DNA of 64,000 bases from CBDBZX01 sp965213645 (GCA_965213645.1 CBDBZX010000002.1:2129871-2193870), one strand, 5' to 3'; shown: positions 8,156 to 16,383, counted from the first letter of the stretch. Translations and numbers: made by a program. The notes: generated by a model from the letters alone, not told the origin.

Positions 8156-8362
8156 CCTCTCACCTCCATCACGAGTCTAACGCACCCTCGCGGGGCGTAA
8201 GGTGTCGGTAAGCCTTGACGGTAGACGGAAAATTCTCCTGTGCGGGGCTCGAGGGGAAAACAGGAAGAATCTCGTGGTTTTGTACCCTTATTTGCGAAAA
8301 GTTTGTCCATTCTCCTGCGCATCTGCTACGCTTTAACGAATACAACCAAAGGAGCGTGACCC

Positions 8363-9700
8363 GTGAAGAAGTTTTCAAGCGTCGTAGCATTGGCTCTATT
8401 CGTACTCTCCAGCAGCGCTTTCGCCCAGCTCACCCTCTGGACCACCGAGGAGCAACCCGAGCGGCTCCAAGTGCAGCGGGATATCGCCTCGAGCTTCCAG
8501 GAGCAAACCGGCGTCAGCGTCGAGGTCATCCCTGTAACCGAGACCCAGATGGGCGAGCGCGTCACGGCTGCGTTTGCCGCAGGCGAGCTGCCCGACGTCA
8601 TCTACCACCCGCTCAACTACACGCTGAGCTGGGCCAGCGCGGGCATCTTAGACCCCTTCACCGCCGCTGAAGCTATCGACGCGCTCGGGCCGGACACCTT
8701 TTTCGAGGGGGCCTTGAACCTCGTCGAAGTCGAGGACGGCTACGCCGCCGTGCCCGTAGACGGCTGGACGCAGCTCCTGATCTACCGCCAAGACCTCTTC
8801 GATGAAGCGGGCTTGGAGCCGCCCACGAGCTACGAGGCCATCCGCGCCGCGATTGACGCGCTCCACAGCCCACCCGACATGTACGGTTTCGTCGCCGCGA
8901 CCGACCCCAGCGAAGGCTACATGATGCAGGTCTTCGAGCACATCGCGCTTGCGAACGGCGTGAACTTGGTGGACGACCAGGGGAATATCGCCTTGGACAC
9001 GGAAACGCTCACCGAGACGCTCGAGTTCTACCGAGATTTGGTCGAAGCGAGCCCGCCCGGTAACCTCTACTGGCAGCAGTCGCGCGAGCTGTACTTCGCG
9101 GGCGACGCCGCCATGATCATCTGGTCGCCCTTCATCCTGGACGAACTCGCGGGGCTACGCGACGAGGTGCCCGTAACAGCCGTAGAGGACCCCACCAGCC
9201 CGCAACTCGCCCAGGACTCGGGCTTCGTGACGCGCTTGTCCGGTCCGGCCAACGAAGACGGCGCAGGCTGGACCGACGTGCGCTACTTCGGCATCACCGT
9301 GGACGCCGACTTCGAGGCGGCGCGGCAGTTCGTGGAGTACTCCCTCTCGGAAGCTTACGAGCAGACGCTCGGCATGGCGGCGGAGGGCAAGTTTCCGCAG
9401 CGCCAAGGGACGCAGGAGAACCCCGAGCAGTTCGTCAACGCGTGGTCGAACTTAGAGGTCGGCGTGGACCGCCGCGCCCCGCTGAGCGAGTTCTACTCAG
9501 AAGACACTATCAACGACCTCGTCGAGGGCTTAGAGACGGGCACGCGCTGGGGCTACAGCCAGGGCTACGGCGAACTGACCTCGCAACTTTACGACACGCG
9601 CATCATGGCGGAAATCGTCCGGCAGTTCACAGACGGCGAGCTGAGCGTGGAGGAGGCGGTCTCGAGAATCCAGGAGGAAGTCCAGGCGCTCCAGAACTAG
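8363..9700 (+). CDS. ABC sugar transporter, extracellular solute-binding protein (family 1)
   Basis: A 445-residue periplasmic binding protein with a cleavable signal peptide (MKKFSSVVALALFVLSSSAFAQ). The mature protein shows the MalE-like layout: LTLWTTEEQPERLQVQRDI at the N-terminus, GELPDVIYHPLNY, and a C-terminal helical region. It captures an oligosaccharide or glycoside and hands it to the two permeases encoded next. The GTG start has AAGGAG 6 nt upstream. The downstream GH63 hydrolase hints at a glycosylglycerate-type ligand, but binding residues cannot be read with confidence. No transport ATPase gene lies nearby; a shared MsmK-type ATPase elsewhere is likely. Confidence 0.9.
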   Translation: MKKFSSVVALALFVLSSSAFAQLTLWTTEEQPERLQVQRDIASSFQEQTGVSVEVIPVTETQMGERVTAAFAAGELPDVIYHPLNYTLSWASAGILDPFTAAEAIDALGPDTFFEGALNLVEVEDGYAAVPVDGWTQLLIYRQDLFDEAGLEPPTSYEAIRAAIDALHSPPDMYGFVAATDPSEGYMMQVFEHIALANGVNLVDDQGNIALDTETLTETLEFYRDLVEASPPGNLYWQQSRELYFAGDAAMIIWSPFILDELAGLRDEVPVTAVEDPTSPQLAQDSGFVTRLSGPANEDGAGWTDVRYFGITVDADFEAARQFVEYSLSEAYEQTLGMAAEGKFPQRQGTQENPEQFVNAWSNLEVGVDRRAPLSEFYSEDTINDLVEGLETGTRWGYSQGYGELTSQLYDTRIMAEIVRQFTDGELSVEEAVSRIQEEVQALQN

Positions 9701-9730
9701 GGAGAGTTTGCGGAGGCTTATAAGAAGCTA

Positions 9731-9779
9731 TTAGGTATTAGCAAAGGCTTTTAGCTAACAGCTAACCGCTAATACCTAA
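9731..9779. repeat. Dispersed repeat family D, copy 1 (hairpin)
   Basis: TTAGGTATTAGC (9731-9742) and GCTAATACCTAA (9768-9779) are perfect inverted copies. The same TTAGGTATTAGCAAA word recurs at 51745-51760, and related AGCTAACGGTTAGC lies near 54282. It separates the binding-protein gene from the permease genes and may lower downstream expression. Confidence 0.5.
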
Positions 9780-9815
9780 CGGCTCCAAACTAGGGGGTAA
9801 AGAGGTGGCAAAGAG

Positions 9816-11075
9816 GTGGCAAAACAAGCAAGCCTAAGCCAGCGCGAGGCGCGGCTCGCCTTCTGGATGCTCGCGCCGACCTTTCTGATCGTTTTCGCTG
9901 TCATCCTCTTCCCGGTGCTGGCGAACTTCTGGATCAGCTTTAAGAACGTGGAACTCGGCGACCTGCGCGCACCTGAGCCCGTGGTGCGCGAGCGGGCGGC
10001 GCGGGTCGAGAATCCAGGGGACACCTTGGAGGTGCGCTACCTCATGCGCAACAGCAGCCCCGACGTGGCGATTCGTAACGTGACGTTGGAGGCGAGGCTT
10101 CCCGAGGGGCTGACGCCGACGGACCTGCCCAACGTGTGCAGCGCGGACGGGGGAGCCATCACCTGCGACTTTGGCGAATGGGAAGGGGGCTACAGCGAGA
10201 ATTTAGAGCTGGCCTTTGAGACGAGCGAAGCCTTTTTTGCGGGCGATATAGACCCGCGCGCCCCGACCCAACCGACTTTGAGCGGCGACGCCACCAACGT
10301 CCTGACCAACTTCAACTTCACGCTGCGAAATTACCGCTTCGTCTTGTCCGGGCGCGAGTTCTGGCCCGTGCTGTGGACGACGCTCGCCTACACGCTCTTC
10401 GGCACGGGCGGCTCGATCGTTTTGGGCGTGTTCGCCGCGCAGCTCCTCCAAGGTGAGTTTTTCGGCAGGGGCTTCTTGCGCGGTCTCTTTCTCTTTCCCT
10501 ACATTGCGCCGGTGATCGCCGTGGCCTTCACCTGGACCTTCTTTTTAGACCCTTTCAGCGGCAGCTTGAACGCGCTGGGGCTCGAGTTCGGCCTTCTACG
10601 CGAGCCCATCTCCTTTTTGAGCCAGCGCAACTTCGAGGTGAGCTTTTTGGGGCTCACCTTCACGCTGCCCCTAGCGCTTTCCACCGTCATCGCCTTTGAA
10701 GCGTGGCGCTACTTCCCCTTCGCGTTTCTCTTCGTACTCGCCCGCTTCCAGGCCATCCCCGACGCGCTTTACGAATCCGCCGAGGTAGACGGGGCGGGCG
10801 CGTTTCAGAAGTTTCGCTTCATCACCCTGCCGCAGCTCGTGGGCATCGTCGCCACGCTCTTCTTGCTGCGCTTCATCTGGACCTTTAACAAGTTCGACGA
10901 CGTGTTTCTCCTCACGGGCGGCGCAGCCGGCACGGAGACGCTGCCCGTCCAGGTCTACGACAACGCCTTTGGCCGCTCCGACATCGGCGCGGGTGCAGCG
11001 ACGGCGGTGCTGCTCTTTGTCATCATCGCGATCTTTCTAGTCTTCTACTTTCGTTATACCCCGGAGGGCGAATAA
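9816..11075 (+). CDS. ABC sugar transporter permease (MalF/UgpA-like) with extracytoplasmic insert
   Basis: A 419-residue inner-membrane permease. The first helix (LAFWMLAPTFLIVFAVILFP) is followed by about 130 residues of beta-rich sequence (PGDTLEVRYLMRNSSPDVA, RLPEGLTPTDLPNVCSADGG, CDFGEW) that resembles a DUF11/CARDB-like sandwich and should lie outside the membrane. After it come the usual helices and the EAA-like loop ESAEVDGAGAFQKFRFITLPQL that contacts the ATPase. Ordinary members of this subfamily are ~290 residues, so the insert explains the extra length. Two tandem AGAGGTGGCAA copies sit at the start, giving GTG codons at 9805 and 9816 in different frames; 9816 is in frame. Confidence 0.85.
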   Translation: MAKQASLSQREARLAFWMLAPTFLIVFAVILFPVLANFWISFKNVELGDLRAPEPVVRERAARVENPGDTLEVRYLMRNSSPDVAIRNVTLEARLPEGLTPTDLPNVCSADGGAITCDFGEWEGGYSENLELAFETSEAFFAGDIDPRAPTQPTLSGDATNVLTNFNFTLRNYRFVLSGREFWPVLWTTLAYTLFGTGGSIVLGVFAAQLLQGEFFGRGFLRGLFLFPYIAPVIAVAFTWTFFLDPFSGSLNALGLEFGLLREPISFLSQRNFEVSFLGLTFTLPLALSTVIAFEAWRYFPFAFLFVLARFQAIPDALYESAEVDGAGAFQKFRFITLPQLVGIVATLFLLRFIWTFNKFDDVFLLTGGAAGTETLPVQVYDNAFGRSDIGAGAATAVLLFVIIAIFLVFYFRYTPEGE

Positions 11076-12355
11076 TGGCACAGGTCACCCGTACGCCGTC
11101 CCGGCCACGCAACTTCCCCTCGCCGCTCGGCTTCGGCGTCGCCGCGCTGATGGGCGCGCTCTCCACGGTGACGGCTGTGTTGCTCTGGGCCTTGTTCGCG
11201 GTGCTCTTCAGCCGCTTCGAGGTCAGCACGCCGCTCGGCTGGGCGCTCCTGAGCGGCCTCGCGATAGGACTCGCCCTGGGCGCGGTGCGCGTGGAGCGGG
11301 AGCGGAAAAGGACGACGCCCCTCTGGGTCGCGCTCGCAGTGGGCGCAGGGGTCGGGGTGCTCTGGCTCGCGTTGACGGGCCTCAGGCCGCTCGGCTTTGG
11401 CGAAGTCAGTATCCTTTGGGGCGTGTTCGGCGCGCTCGTCACCTTTTGCGGTGCGGGCTTCCTGACGCGCTACGGGCTGCGCGAGCTGAACCTCGAGGAG
11501 GCGGACGCCAGCATCTTCGAGCCCGTCATCCTGCGCCTTTTGCGCGGCTTCGGCTTCATCTTCTTTATTGCCATCGTGGTCTTTCCCTTCTACTTTATGG
11601 TGGCCTCGAGCCTCAAATCCCGCTCGACGTTCCTCCAAGACCCCACCGATCTAAGCATCGACTTTTCACAAGGGCTCAGCAACCTCTTCGTCGGCTACCG
11701 CGAGGTCTTGTTCCGCTTCGACTTTGCCCGCTACATTTTGAACAGCACCTTTGTCGCTTTAGCTACCGTTGTCATCACGCTCTTTCTCGCGATCCTGGGC
11801 GCGTACGCCGTGACGCGACTGCGCTTTCCGGGGCGGGACGTGCTCTCGCGCTCGATTCTGCTCATCTACATGTTCCCCGCCATCGTGCTGGTCGTGCCGC
11901 TCTACGCTGTTTTCACGCAGGTCGGCCTGCGCGACACGCTGCCCGGCCTCTTGGTCGTCTACCCCGCGACGACGATTCCGGTGGCCCTCTACATGCTGCG
12001 GAGCTACTTTCAGACGCTACCGAAAGATTTGGAGGAGGCCGGGATGATCGACGGCTGCACGCGCTTAGAGGTCATCTGGCGCATCACGCTCCCCTTGAGC
12101 GTGCCCGCGCTCGCTTCGGTCGGTTTGTACGTCTTTATGATCGCCTGGAACGAGTTTCTGTTCGCCTTTATGTTTCTGGACTCGCCGGAAATCTTTACCT
12201 TGTCGAGGGGGATGGTCGCCCTGAATTCGCAAGAGGTGCCGCGCCAATTCCTGATGGCGGGGGCGGTCGTCGTCACTGTGCCTATCATGGTGCTCTTCTT
12301 CTGGTTCGAGAAGTATTTGGTCGGCGGGCTGACAGCGGGCGGGGTCAAGGAGTGA
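11075..12355 (+). CDS. ABC sugar transporter permease (MalG/UgpE-like) with N-terminal membrane extension
   Basis: A 426-residue permease overlapping the previous stop by one base (TAATG). The C-terminal ~280 residues are a standard MalG-type domain: FPFYFMVASSLK, then helices, the EAA loop EEAGMIDGCTRLEVIWRITL and the end GGLTAGGVKE. The first ~145 residues are extra and contain about four hydrophobic helices (ALMGALSTVTAVLLWALFAVLF, WALLSGLAIGLALG, LWVALAVGAGVGVLWLAL, ILWGVFGALVTFCGAGF). That extension is not part of the usual family, and its role is unknown. It pairs with the upstream permease. Confidence 0.85.
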   Translation: MAQVTRTPSRPRNFPSPLGFGVAALMGALSTVTAVLLWALFAVLFSRFEVSTPLGWALLSGLAIGLALGAVRVERERKRTTPLWVALAVGAGVGVLWLALTGLRPLGFGEVSILWGVFGALVTFCGAGFLTRYGLRELNLEEADASIFEPVILRLLRGFGFIFFIAIVVFPFYFMVASSLKSRSTFLQDPTDLSIDFSQGLSNLFVGYREVLFRFDFARYILNSTFVALATVVITLFLAILGAYAVTRLRFPGRDVLSRSILLIYMFPAIVLVVPLYAVFTQVGLRDTLPGLLVVYPATTIPVALYMLRSYFQTLPKDLEEAGMIDGCTRLEVIWRITLPLSVPALASVGLYVFMIAWNEFLFAFMFLDSPEIFTLSRGMVALNSQEVPRQFLMAGAVVVTVPIMVLFFWFEKYLVGGLTAGGVKE

Positions 12356-13611
12356 AACCGGACCTGTTGAAAAGGTGCAAAGAGGTCTTGCGGGCCAACG
12401 ATCACGGCGCTTATACCGTGCCTTCGCCCGAGCTTTACCCCTACCAGTGGAACTGGGACGCGGGTTTTATCGCGCTGGGTTGGGCGACGTTCGATGAGAA
12501 AAGGGCGTGGCTCGAGCTAGAAACGCTCCTTACCGCGCAGTGGCAAGACGGTATGGTGCCGCACATCGCCTTTCACCAGGAAAGCCCAGACTACTTTCCT
12601 GGACCGGGCGTGTGGGGCGTGCCTGAGTCGCGCTCGGGTTCCGTACCGAGTAGCGGCATTACGCAGCCGCCGATTTTGGCAACGGTGGTGCGGCAACTTG
12701 TAGAAAACGCCAAGGACGAAACGTTGGCGGAGGAAAAAGCCGAAGCGCTGGTTCCCAAAATCCTCGAGTTTCACCGCTGGCTTTATAAAGCCAGGGACCC
12801 GGACAGCACCGGACTCGTCGCCCTCTTGCACCCCTGGGAGAGCGGGATGGACAACAGCCCGCTGTGGGACGAAGCGTTAGAGCGCGTGCCGCGCACCTCT
12901 TTACCGGGTGAGCGCCGCGACACGGGTCATGTCAATGCTGAGCAGCGCCCTCAAACCGAGGAGTACGAGCGCTATATCGGTTTGGTCAACCTCTTCCGCG
13001 AACACAGCTATGAGCCCAAAGCTATCTACCAGAACTCACCTTTTAAGGTCGTAGATGTCGCCTTTAACGCGATTTTGCACCGGGCGAACCGTGACTTGCT
13101 CGAGCTGGCGACAAGATTTGATCTCGAGACAGGCGAGATAGAGGACTGGCTGGATTTAGGCAAAGCTGCGCTTCAGTCTCTATGGGATGAGGAAGATGCG
13201 TTTTTCTATTCCCTTGACCTCATCAGCGGCGAACCAATCAAGATACGCACCTCTGGCGGCTTGACGCCGATTTACGCGAGTGTGGCGACGGACGAACAGG
13301 CGCGGACACTGCTGCACGTGCTCGAGACTTGGAACGGCGAGGTCCGCTACCTCGTGCCGAGCACGAATCCGCTTGACGCTGCTTTCGAAGCGAAGCGTTA
13401 CTGGCGCGGCCCGGTTTGGATGAACGTCAATTGGATGCTTTACCAGGGGCTCATTGAGTACGGGTTTTTGGTATGGGCGCAGAAGATTAAAGAGGATAGT
13501 CTGGCACTTGCGGAGCAATTTAGGATTTATGAGTATTACGACCCGAATACGGGCGAAGGGCTGGGTGGTCATACGTTCGCTTGGACAGCGGCATTGTTGC
13601 TGGCTTGGTAG
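12352..13611 (+). CDS. GH63-type glycoside hydrolase, mannosyl/glucosylglycerate hydrolase-like
   Basis: A 419-residue (alpha/alpha)6-barrel enzyme of the GH63 group. Characteristic blocks are YPYQWNWDAGFIALG, WQDGMVPHIAFH, HPWESGMDNSPLWD (general-acid region) and the C-terminal YYDPNTGEGLGGHTFAWTA carrying a catalytic Glu. The spacing and wording resemble the mannosylglycerate hydrolases known from Thermus and Rubrobacter, which release glycerate and a hexose from compatible solutes; the exact substrate is inferred. The GTG start overlaps the permease stop by 4 bp (GTGA), so it is translationally coupled to the importer and probably degrades the imported solute in the cytoplasm. Confidence 0.8.
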   Translation: MKPDLLKRCKEVLRANDHGAYTVPSPELYPYQWNWDAGFIALGWATFDEKRAWLELETLLTAQWQDGMVPHIAFHQESPDYFPGPGVWGVPESRSGSVPSSGITQPPILATVVRQLVENAKDETLAEEKAEALVPKILEFHRWLYKARDPDSTGLVALLHPWESGMDNSPLWDEALERVPRTSLPGERRDTGHVNAEQRPQTEEYERYIGLVNLFREHSYEPKAIYQNSPFKVVDVAFNAILHRANRDLLELATRFDLETGEIEDWLDLGKAALQSLWDEEDAFFYSLDLISGEPIKIRTSGGLTPIYASVATDEQARTLLHVLETWNGEVRYLVPSTNPLDAAFEAKRYWRGPVWMNVNWMLYQGLIEYGFLVWAQKIKEDSLALAEQFRIYEYYDPNTGEGLGGHTFAWTAALLLAW

Positions 13612-13633
13612 ATTCAGCAAGAGGAGGTGTGAG

Positions 13634-13918
13634 GTGGCAAAAGACGCGCTCAGCGCTGAAGAGGTGCAAGAGGCTTTAGAAAACCTCTCGGCGTGGCAGC
13701 TTGAAGAGGGCAAGCTCAGCCGCACGTTTACGTTCGGCAGTTTCATTGAGGCGTTCGGCTTTATGACCCGCGTGGCGCTTCACGCCGAAAAGATGAACCA
13801 TCACCCGGAGTGGTTCAACGTTTATAAAGAGGTCAAAATCGACCTCATCTCGCACGATATCGGTGGTCTGAGCGAGCGGGACGTGGCACTTGCCAAAAAA
13901 ATTGACGGGCTTCTCTAA
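13634..13918 (+). CDS. phhB: Pterin-4a-carbinolamine dehydratase
   Basis: A 94-residue PCD/DCoH enzyme that dehydrates 4a-hydroxytetrahydropterin formed by aromatic amino acid hydroxylases. The signature HAEKMNHHPEWFNVYKEV followed by LISHDIGGLSERDVALAKKI supplies the active-site histidines. It uses a GTG start preceded by GAGGAGGTGTGAG and lies 22 bp after the hydrolase gene, so it can be read from the same transcript. No aromatic amino acid hydroxylase is seen in the window. Its 3' end overlaps the terminator of the opposite-strand dockerin gene. Confidence 0.9.
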   Translation: MAKDALSAEEVQEALENLSAWQLEEGKLSRTFTFGSFIEAFGFMTRVALHAEKMNHHPEWFNVYKEVKIDLISHDIGGLSERDVALAKKIDGLL

Positions 13919-13929
13919 AAACCCGTCAA
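13895..13929 (-). terminator. Terminator for the dockerin/cohesin-like operon
   Basis: On the minus strand TTGACGGG and CCCGTCAA form an 8-bp stem (12-nt loop) followed by seven T residues. It lies just after the stop at 13948 and partly inside the 3' end of the converging phhB gene. Confidence 0.8.
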
Positions 13930-13947
13930 CCTAGCGCTCCAAAGAGA

Positions 13948-14868
13948 TTATTCACCGCCCGTTTCCGAGCCACCCTGCGAACTCGAGTCACCCCCGGTCA
14001 CATCCTCCTCAACCTCTCCACCAGGACCTTCTTCCGCACCCTCTCCAGGTGCGCCGAGCGTTTCAGCGCCGCCAGTGACGTCGCCTTCCTCGTTGAATTC
14101 CTCTAAGTCTTCGTCCTCGAGGTCTTCAAATTCGTCTTCGTCAAACTCGCCGCCCGTACCCCCGCCCGTCTCTTCCCCGCCGCTGTTCGGGTCGGTCTCG
14201 GCGGGTTCGCCGAAGACATAGGCTTCGCGTAGACGCGCAACGTCGGCGTCATCCACCACGCCATCCTCATTGATGTCGCCTTCTAAAGACACACCGCTCT
14301 GACCAAAGGAGGAGGCGAGCACGGCGAGGTCGTAGAAATCCACTGCGCCGTCGCGGTTGACGTCTTCGGCTGCGAAGCTCTCGAGCCCCACGATCGCTGT
14401 TCTATCTGCTTCACTCAGGTTTGCGGCTGCACCAGCGGGAAAGACGGGGTTCATCACGCCTCCGTCCTCACCGCTTAGTGTATTGAGCCCGAGTAAGACG
14501 CCCGTTTCATGTAAGAGGGCGCGGCGGCGCAGGTCGTTTTGGGGCTCCAAAGTCGGGTTTAAGAGCACGTTCACGCGGCGTGTATCGTCCTCGGTGCGCT
14601 GCACGGTCAAGGAGTAGGTCTCCGGACCAAAGTCATCGCCGCCCCCATAGCGAATGAGGTTGCCACCTTCGACCAGGTTAGCTTCGACGTTTGCGCCTTC
14701 GACACCCCCCCAGACGGAGAACGCCGCCGCCACCGCGTCCGCGAGGTTAGGCGGGCCGCCCTCACCGTCCACTTGGTAGTCGATGGCGAGCACTAAGCCG
14801 CCCAAGAGCGCGACGCTGATGAGCGTCCGCCGCACCGCGTTGATAAGCACATCTATGGTCCTGTTCAT
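13948..14868 (-). CDS. Secreted protein with degenerate metzincin motif and dockerin repeats
   Basis: A 306-residue exported protein with an N-terminal membrane/signal segment (TLISVALLGGLVLAID). Residues ~40-145 resemble a matrixin-like metalloprotease domain: LLHETGVLLGLN at the position of HExxHxxGxxH, and GVMNPVF like a Met-turn. The second zinc histidine is Val and the third is missing, so it should not bind zinc normally. Residues 168-219 carry two calcium-binding dockerin-type repeats, DVNRDGAVDFYDLAVLA and DINEDGVVDDADVARLR. The tail is very acidic with two copies of a DVTGG word also seen (DITGG) in the cohesin-like partner two genes upstream. It overlaps the preceding gene by 4 bp. 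Confidence 0.7.
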   Translation of the reverse strand: MNRTIDVLINAVRRTLISVALLGGLVLAIDYQVDGEGGPPNLADAVAAAFSVWGGVEGANVEANLVEGGNLIRYGGGDDFGPETYSLTVQRTEDDTRRVNVLLNPTLEPQNDLRRRALLHETGVLLGLNTLSGEDGGVMNPVFPAGAAANLSEADRTAIVGLESFAAEDVNRDGAVDFYDLAVLASSFGQSGVSLEGDINEDGVVDDADVARLREAYVFGEPAETDPNSGGEETGGGTGGEFDEDEFEDLEDEDLEEFNEEGDVTGGAETLGAPGEGAEEGPGGEVEEDVTGGDSSSQGGSETGGE

Positions 14869-15428
14869 TCCGGTCCCTCAAAACGGGTGACGAGCGCGTT
14901 TAAGAGGGCGTCCGTGCCTGCGCCCGCGCCGTCGCGGACAAGCTCGTCCGCTTCGTTCAGACTGAGCACGCGCCCCGCCTCATCGCGAAAGCCCTCTTCA
15001 GACAACCGCCATAGCCCCTGCGAAAAACCCACGATAGGTGAGTAGTAGGGCGTGTCGTAAGCAAAGAGGATGACCTCATCGCCCAAGCTAAATTCCGGCA
15101 TTCCCGTAACCACGAGCGAGTTTCCATCCTCTAGCGTACCGCCTAAAAAGGCCAGCTCGAGCGTCTCGCCCGGCTCCCCCGTCAGGCCACGTGTCACATC
15201 AAACGTCACCAGCGTGTAGGGGTCGCCGTTCCTCTCCTCAACGTTCACCTCAGACACGGTGCCGTAAAAGGCGGTCTCGGTTCGCGTGACGAGTTCGTCC
15301 AAAGTCAAGGCCGCGTAGGTCGTGGCGTAGGCGCAGGTTACGACCAAAAGCACACCTGACATAAGCACGTCTAAGAGGTGTCGCCTCAATCGCTTCTTGC
15401 GCCCGTCAGCCAAGCTCAATCTATTCAT
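14865..15428 (-). CDS. Secreted hypothetical protein
   Basis: A ~187-residue protein with a basic N-terminus and a membrane/signal segment (LLDVLMSGVLLVVTCAYATTYA). The mature part begins LTLDELVTRTETAFYGTVSEV, a pattern that often accompanies matrixin-like genes in other bacteria, followed by beta-rich sequence with TFDVTRGLTG and GDEVILFAYDTPYYSPIVGFSQG. Function is unknown. It sits between and overlaps both the cohesin-like lipoprotein and the dockerin gene, so the three are co-expressed. Several ATGs lie in the overlap; 15428 has GGAG 6 nt upstream, but 15434 or 15440 are possible. Confidence 0.65.
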   Translation of the reverse strand: MNRLSLADGRKKRLRRHLLDVLMSGVLLVVTCAYATTYAALTLDELVTRTETAFYGTVSEVNVEERNGDPYTLVTFDVTRGLTGEPGETLELAFLGGTLEDGNSLVVTGMPEFSLGDEVILFAYDTPYYSPIVGFSQGLWRLSEEGFRDEAGRVLSLNEADELVRDGAGAGTDALLNALVTRFEGPE

Positions 15429-16266
15429 CATCATCTCCATCGCCATCTGGGTCTTCATCGTTCAGGTCCTCATCATCCAGGTCCTCGTCCGGGTCACCCT
15501 CCGAACCCCCTGTTATATCGTCGTCCCCATCAAAATCTGGAGCCGTGCCCGCCGTAACCTCAGCGAAGGCGAAGTCCTCATTCGCGGCGCGGAACTCGGT
15601 GCGGGCGGTGACTTCGACCGTGCTGGGCTCTAAGGGCCGCAAGTCAAAGGTGAAGATGCGCCCGCCGCCCGAGAGTGGAGCCCCCAAAAAGGCCACGTCC
15701 ACATTCAGCTCGCCCTCTTCGGCGCTTTGCAAGAGTGCCACACGACCTCTCGTGGCCCGCACGCTGTTCGGCACGAGTTCAAACAGCGAGGCGTCCCAGG
15801 TGAGGAGCGTGCGAAAGGCTTGCAGCTCTCGCGCGTCGCTGATGCTCACAGGGACGGTGAAGACCTCGCTCATCTCGGTTTCAGGGACGCTCAAATCGAG
15901 CGCGGCAGGTGGAGGCACAGTGACCTCTAAAGTATATTCCTCAAAGGTCTCAGACAAGTTGGCATCCGAGATACTCACTGTAAAGGTAAACGTGCCTGCT
16001 TCAGTCGGTGTGCCGCGCAAGCTCGCCCCTTGTAACGTCAAGCCCGGCGGCAGTTGACCTCGGCTCACCTCATAGCGGTAGGGCGAAAGCCCGCCGATGA
16101 CCTCGATATCGTCGCTGTAAGACTCGCCGATAAAGGCCGGGTTTAAGGTCTGATCAAAGATGCGCAGGCGCTCGCCCGGCGTGTCGATTTCGGTGCTACA
16201 ACTCACTAGGGTGATGAGGAGTGCAAGGGCAAAAATGCCTAAAAGCTGACGGAGGGGTCTAGTCAT
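15421..16266 (-). CDS. Lipoprotein with Ig-like and cohesin-like domains
   Basis: A 281-residue lipoprotein (lipobox TLVSC, Cys23). Residues ~36-118 form a putative-Ig (He_PIG/cadherin-like) domain with GLSPYRYEVSRGQLPPGLTL and GTPTEAGTFTFTVSISD. Residues ~121-235 match the layout of a cohesin/carbohydrate-binding-2 fold: SEVFTVPVSISDARELQAF, TLLTWDASLFEL, LNVDVAFLGAPLSGGGRIFTFDL. The tail from 246 is almost all Asp/Glu with a DDITGG word. Cohesins bind dockerins, and the third gene of this operon ends in dockerin repeats, so the pair may interact on the cell surface. The cohesin call rests on pattern, not on a profile score. Confidence 0.65.
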   Translation of the reverse strand: MTRPLRQLLGIFALALLITLVSCSTEIDTPGERLRIFDQTLNPAFIGESYSDDIEVIGGLSPYRYEVSRGQLPPGLTLQGASLRGTPTEAGTFTFTVSISDANLSETFEEYTLEVTVPPPAALDLSVPETEMSEVFTVPVSISDARELQAFRTLLTWDASLFELVPNSVRATRGRVALLQSAEEGELNVDVAFLGAPLSGGGRIFTFDLRPLEPSTVEVTARTEFRAANEDFAFAEVTAGTAPDFDGDDDITGGSEGDPDEDLDDEDLNDEDPDGDGDDDE

Positions 16267-16273
16267 GATGCTT

Positions 16274-16279
16274 AGCGTA
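16274..16279 (-). promoter_or_regulatory. Leaderless-type -10 box for cohesin-like operon
   Basis: Minus-strand TACGCT ends 7 nt before the ATG at 16266. Confidence 0.45.
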
Positions 16280-16371
16280 TCAGGTTCGGCTTAGAGGAGT
16301 TTTAGAAGAGGAGTAATGTGAGGTTTTTGGCAGGGCGTACTTGAGAGGGAACTTAGTTTAGTCAAGTGACG

Positions 16372-16377
16372 TAAACT
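16372..16377 (+). promoter_or_regulatory. Leaderless-type -10 box for the 16384 gene
   Basis: TAAACT ends exactly 6 nt before the ATG at 16384 and no Shine-Dalgarno sequence is present. Confidence 0.55.
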
Positions 16378-16383
16378 TATTCA

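Noticed and set aside
9805..9815. GTG at 9805 as start of the first permease
   Set aside because: It is out of frame with the permease; the tandem AGAGGTGGCAA copy creates a second GTG at 9816 that is in frame.
11416..12351. Open frame running through the second permease gene into the GH63 gene
   Set aside because: The sequence before 12352 is an out-of-frame shadow of the permease; the GH63 enzyme begins at the GTG that overlaps the permease stop.
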